Below, piece by piece: positions 62,524 through 64,000 of a DNA stretch of 64,000 nucleotides (positions are counted from its first letter, which is position 1; each line of letters begins with the position of its first letter). The translations under genes and the position numbers were made by a program. The notes beneath the pieces are model-generated. The model had not been told where the DNA came from and did no database searches. It was given only the letters and a program-made list of their open reading frames with translations. Origin of the DNA: Rhyacophila brunnea (Eukaryota; Arthropoda; Insecta; Trichoptera; Rhyacophilidae); contig JAGYXB010000665.1 of the NCBI GenBank assembly GCA_022495005.1, positions 310,001 to 374,000 of the forward strand, written 5' to 3'.

Positions 62524-63545
62524 ATAGTAGGGTGAATCTTTTCCAGATAAAATATAATTATATTACTGCTTTAAAGATATTTCAAAGATCATCGAGTTGG
62601 TGTATAGTTACGTTACTATTTTTATGTTATGTCATAAATATAATTTAATTAAATGCTAAATCTATTCATCTTAAATCGAAATAAATTTTTTTCTAAATAT
62701 TATAAACGCCTAGTTGCAAAGATTTTCTTCCCCCAGTGGGTATGTACCTACAGACTTACTGAAATCTGTATGTGATTTTTCATGACGTTATTTTCCTCCC
62801 TGAGCAAAAGACTTCAATATGGAGTAAGGATGTCGAGCGTGGCTATGCGTGATCCAATCTCGGGGCATAAGTGGTCTGGACGTCTCCTTGTTACGTGTAT
62901 CATGTGAAGCGAATATTGGAAAATAAACCATATAAGAATTTCGCGAATATGAAGCATTAAAACGAATAGGTATACCAGGAAGCGACAGATCTGTTTACGT
63001 ACCACTGCTGGACTTATACATTTTTGCGGTATTTTTAATTCACAATAATACCTAGACTCTAGCTAGAGTACCTAAGTATGTTTTATATGCTTATCGGTTA
63101 CTGAATATTTCTAAGTATATGTATTCAAGGTATAGTTTTTTAAATGACCATTATATTAAGATATTTAAATTATAATTAAGTATTATTTACTACTAGTACA
63201 ATATGTATTTGAACTGTATACGAATATTATTAGTTTTATCTTACAGAGTAAATGAATCGTTGTTCAAGCACCCAATTTCTACCATTGACGCTATCATGAC
63301 ACAACGCTGTCTTTTCGCACATATTCACTGTAATTTTACATTACATATTTATATAGACCAGGCATGGCCAACTTCAAGTAGGCAGTATTAAAAATACCAT
63401 GCTCTCCCATTGATATTCTTAAACTTGAACTAACATATTATTATTACGTTTGACTGTAGACATTGAGGCGTTATCGTTACACGTTAAACGAAACCCTGAC
63501 TTTCACCATCACAAAGAAAATACTCAATTATCCATGTGTCGTGTC
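62524..63545. other. AT-rich noncoding stretch
   Basis: No supported gene. caggcatggccaact at 63359-63373 resembles an isolated hAT terminus. Confidence 0.55.
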
Positions 63546-63550
63546 TTATC

Positions 63551-63884
63551 GTCTTCGTTTTGGCATTCATCGTCATAGTATTCTTCTAATTTGCAAAGAG
63601 CTTACTGAGCGACGTTAAAAAGAAACTACGCCTCAGTTTAAAGTTTGGAGATTCAAATATTCTCTTTCTGAGTGGTATAATATAAATTAAGTGATACAAC
63701 AATTTGAAACGGGCTTCTTCATGATTAATTTTAAAATTACTTTCATTTCAGCCAAGCCACCCTTAGGAAATAAAAATAGAAATGGTTAATGCTTGCTAGT
63801 TGCTACTGAATGTACACGCTTTTTACATGTCCAATACCTATATTTAATTATACATAATATGATGCGATCGATGCGTTAGACATC
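63551..63884 (+). repeat. Dispersed repeat family, copy C
   Basis: Head block ggcattcatcgtcatag with tgcaaagagc, a middle block ending acgggcttcttcatg, then tgaatgtacacgctttt and an end block gatcgatgcgttagaca. These are collinear with copies A and B. The length is about 335 bp and the copy is strongly diverged. Confidence 0.72.
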
Positions 63885-64000
63885 TCAGATATAGACATCA
63901 TTATAATATACATATTTAATAACCTAGTACATGAATCATTTTATTTGCGAGCCTAAAGAAAAATTCAGTAGCATTTTGTACTAGGTAATACTAAATTTAC

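Noticed and set aside
62110..62648. Minus-strand 66-codon and plus-strand 63-codon frames containing LLPSSLEGQ
   Set aside because: The shared peptide comes from the two arms of one MITE inverted repeat and not from related genes.
63359..63373. caggcatggccaact as an hAT left end
   Set aside because: No partner end or duplication exists within the window, so the element cannot be defined.

Overview
This is a 64 kb stretch of AT-rich eukaryotic nuclear DNA, almost certainly from an arthropod. A lepidopteran is the best guess. The evidence is the recurrent short motif taggtacctac, a tRNA-derived SINE, hAT and piggyBac-type inverted-repeat elements, and many 3' tails of RTE-type non-LTR retrotransposons ending in TGA or ATG repeats. 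Another insect order, for example Hemiptera, cannot be excluded by eye. I see no bacterial, plasmid or phage organisation, no rRNA, no functional tRNA gene and no CRISPR array.

No complete, recognisable host protein gene is visible. The window reads as intergenic or long-intron sequence. A few short islands have a raised GC third-codon position next to good splice signals, and I list them as candidate exons of unrecognised genes: 2823-4792 (minus, three exons whose phases agree), 13977-14225 (minus), 33962-34014 (plus) and 47824-48110 (plus). Weaker ones are 43610-43671, 61824-61961 and 59887-60234. None resembles a family I can name.

What can be named is mobile DNA. In order: a tandem duplication (1815-2336); a 28-bp perfect foldback (5335-5419); a CpG-rich, hairpin-rich block of unknown origin (about 7460-9480); a TTAA-flanked piggyBac-like MITE (12999-13366); SINE fragments (17437-17520, 29749-29820); an hAT element (23847-25987) carrying a second hAT element (24508-25450), each with a perfect 8-bp target duplication; a dispersed repeat in three copies (27847, 53229, 63551); hAT-type ends at 30703-31135; a 277-bp MITE (32256-32532); a foldback (35842-35943); a 5'-truncated RTE-like retrotransposon with 12-bp target duplication (36868-37553); an hAT MITE (39964-40297); a TA-flanked MITE family in two inverted copies (45233-45574 and 48166-48496); an hAT MITE (49525-50187); two full SINE copies (53442-53668 and 55739-55969), the first inside a dispersed repeat; several isolated RTE tails; and a TATT-flanked MITE (62137-62519).

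The elements do not form a pathway. They record successive insertions. The nested hAT is younger than its host hAT, and the SINE at 53442 is younger than the dispersed repeat around it. I found no convincing new biological system. The most useful follow-ups are the candidate minus-strand gene at 2823-4792, the CpG-rich hairpin block, and two palindromes (25829 and 61301) that share the same half-site.
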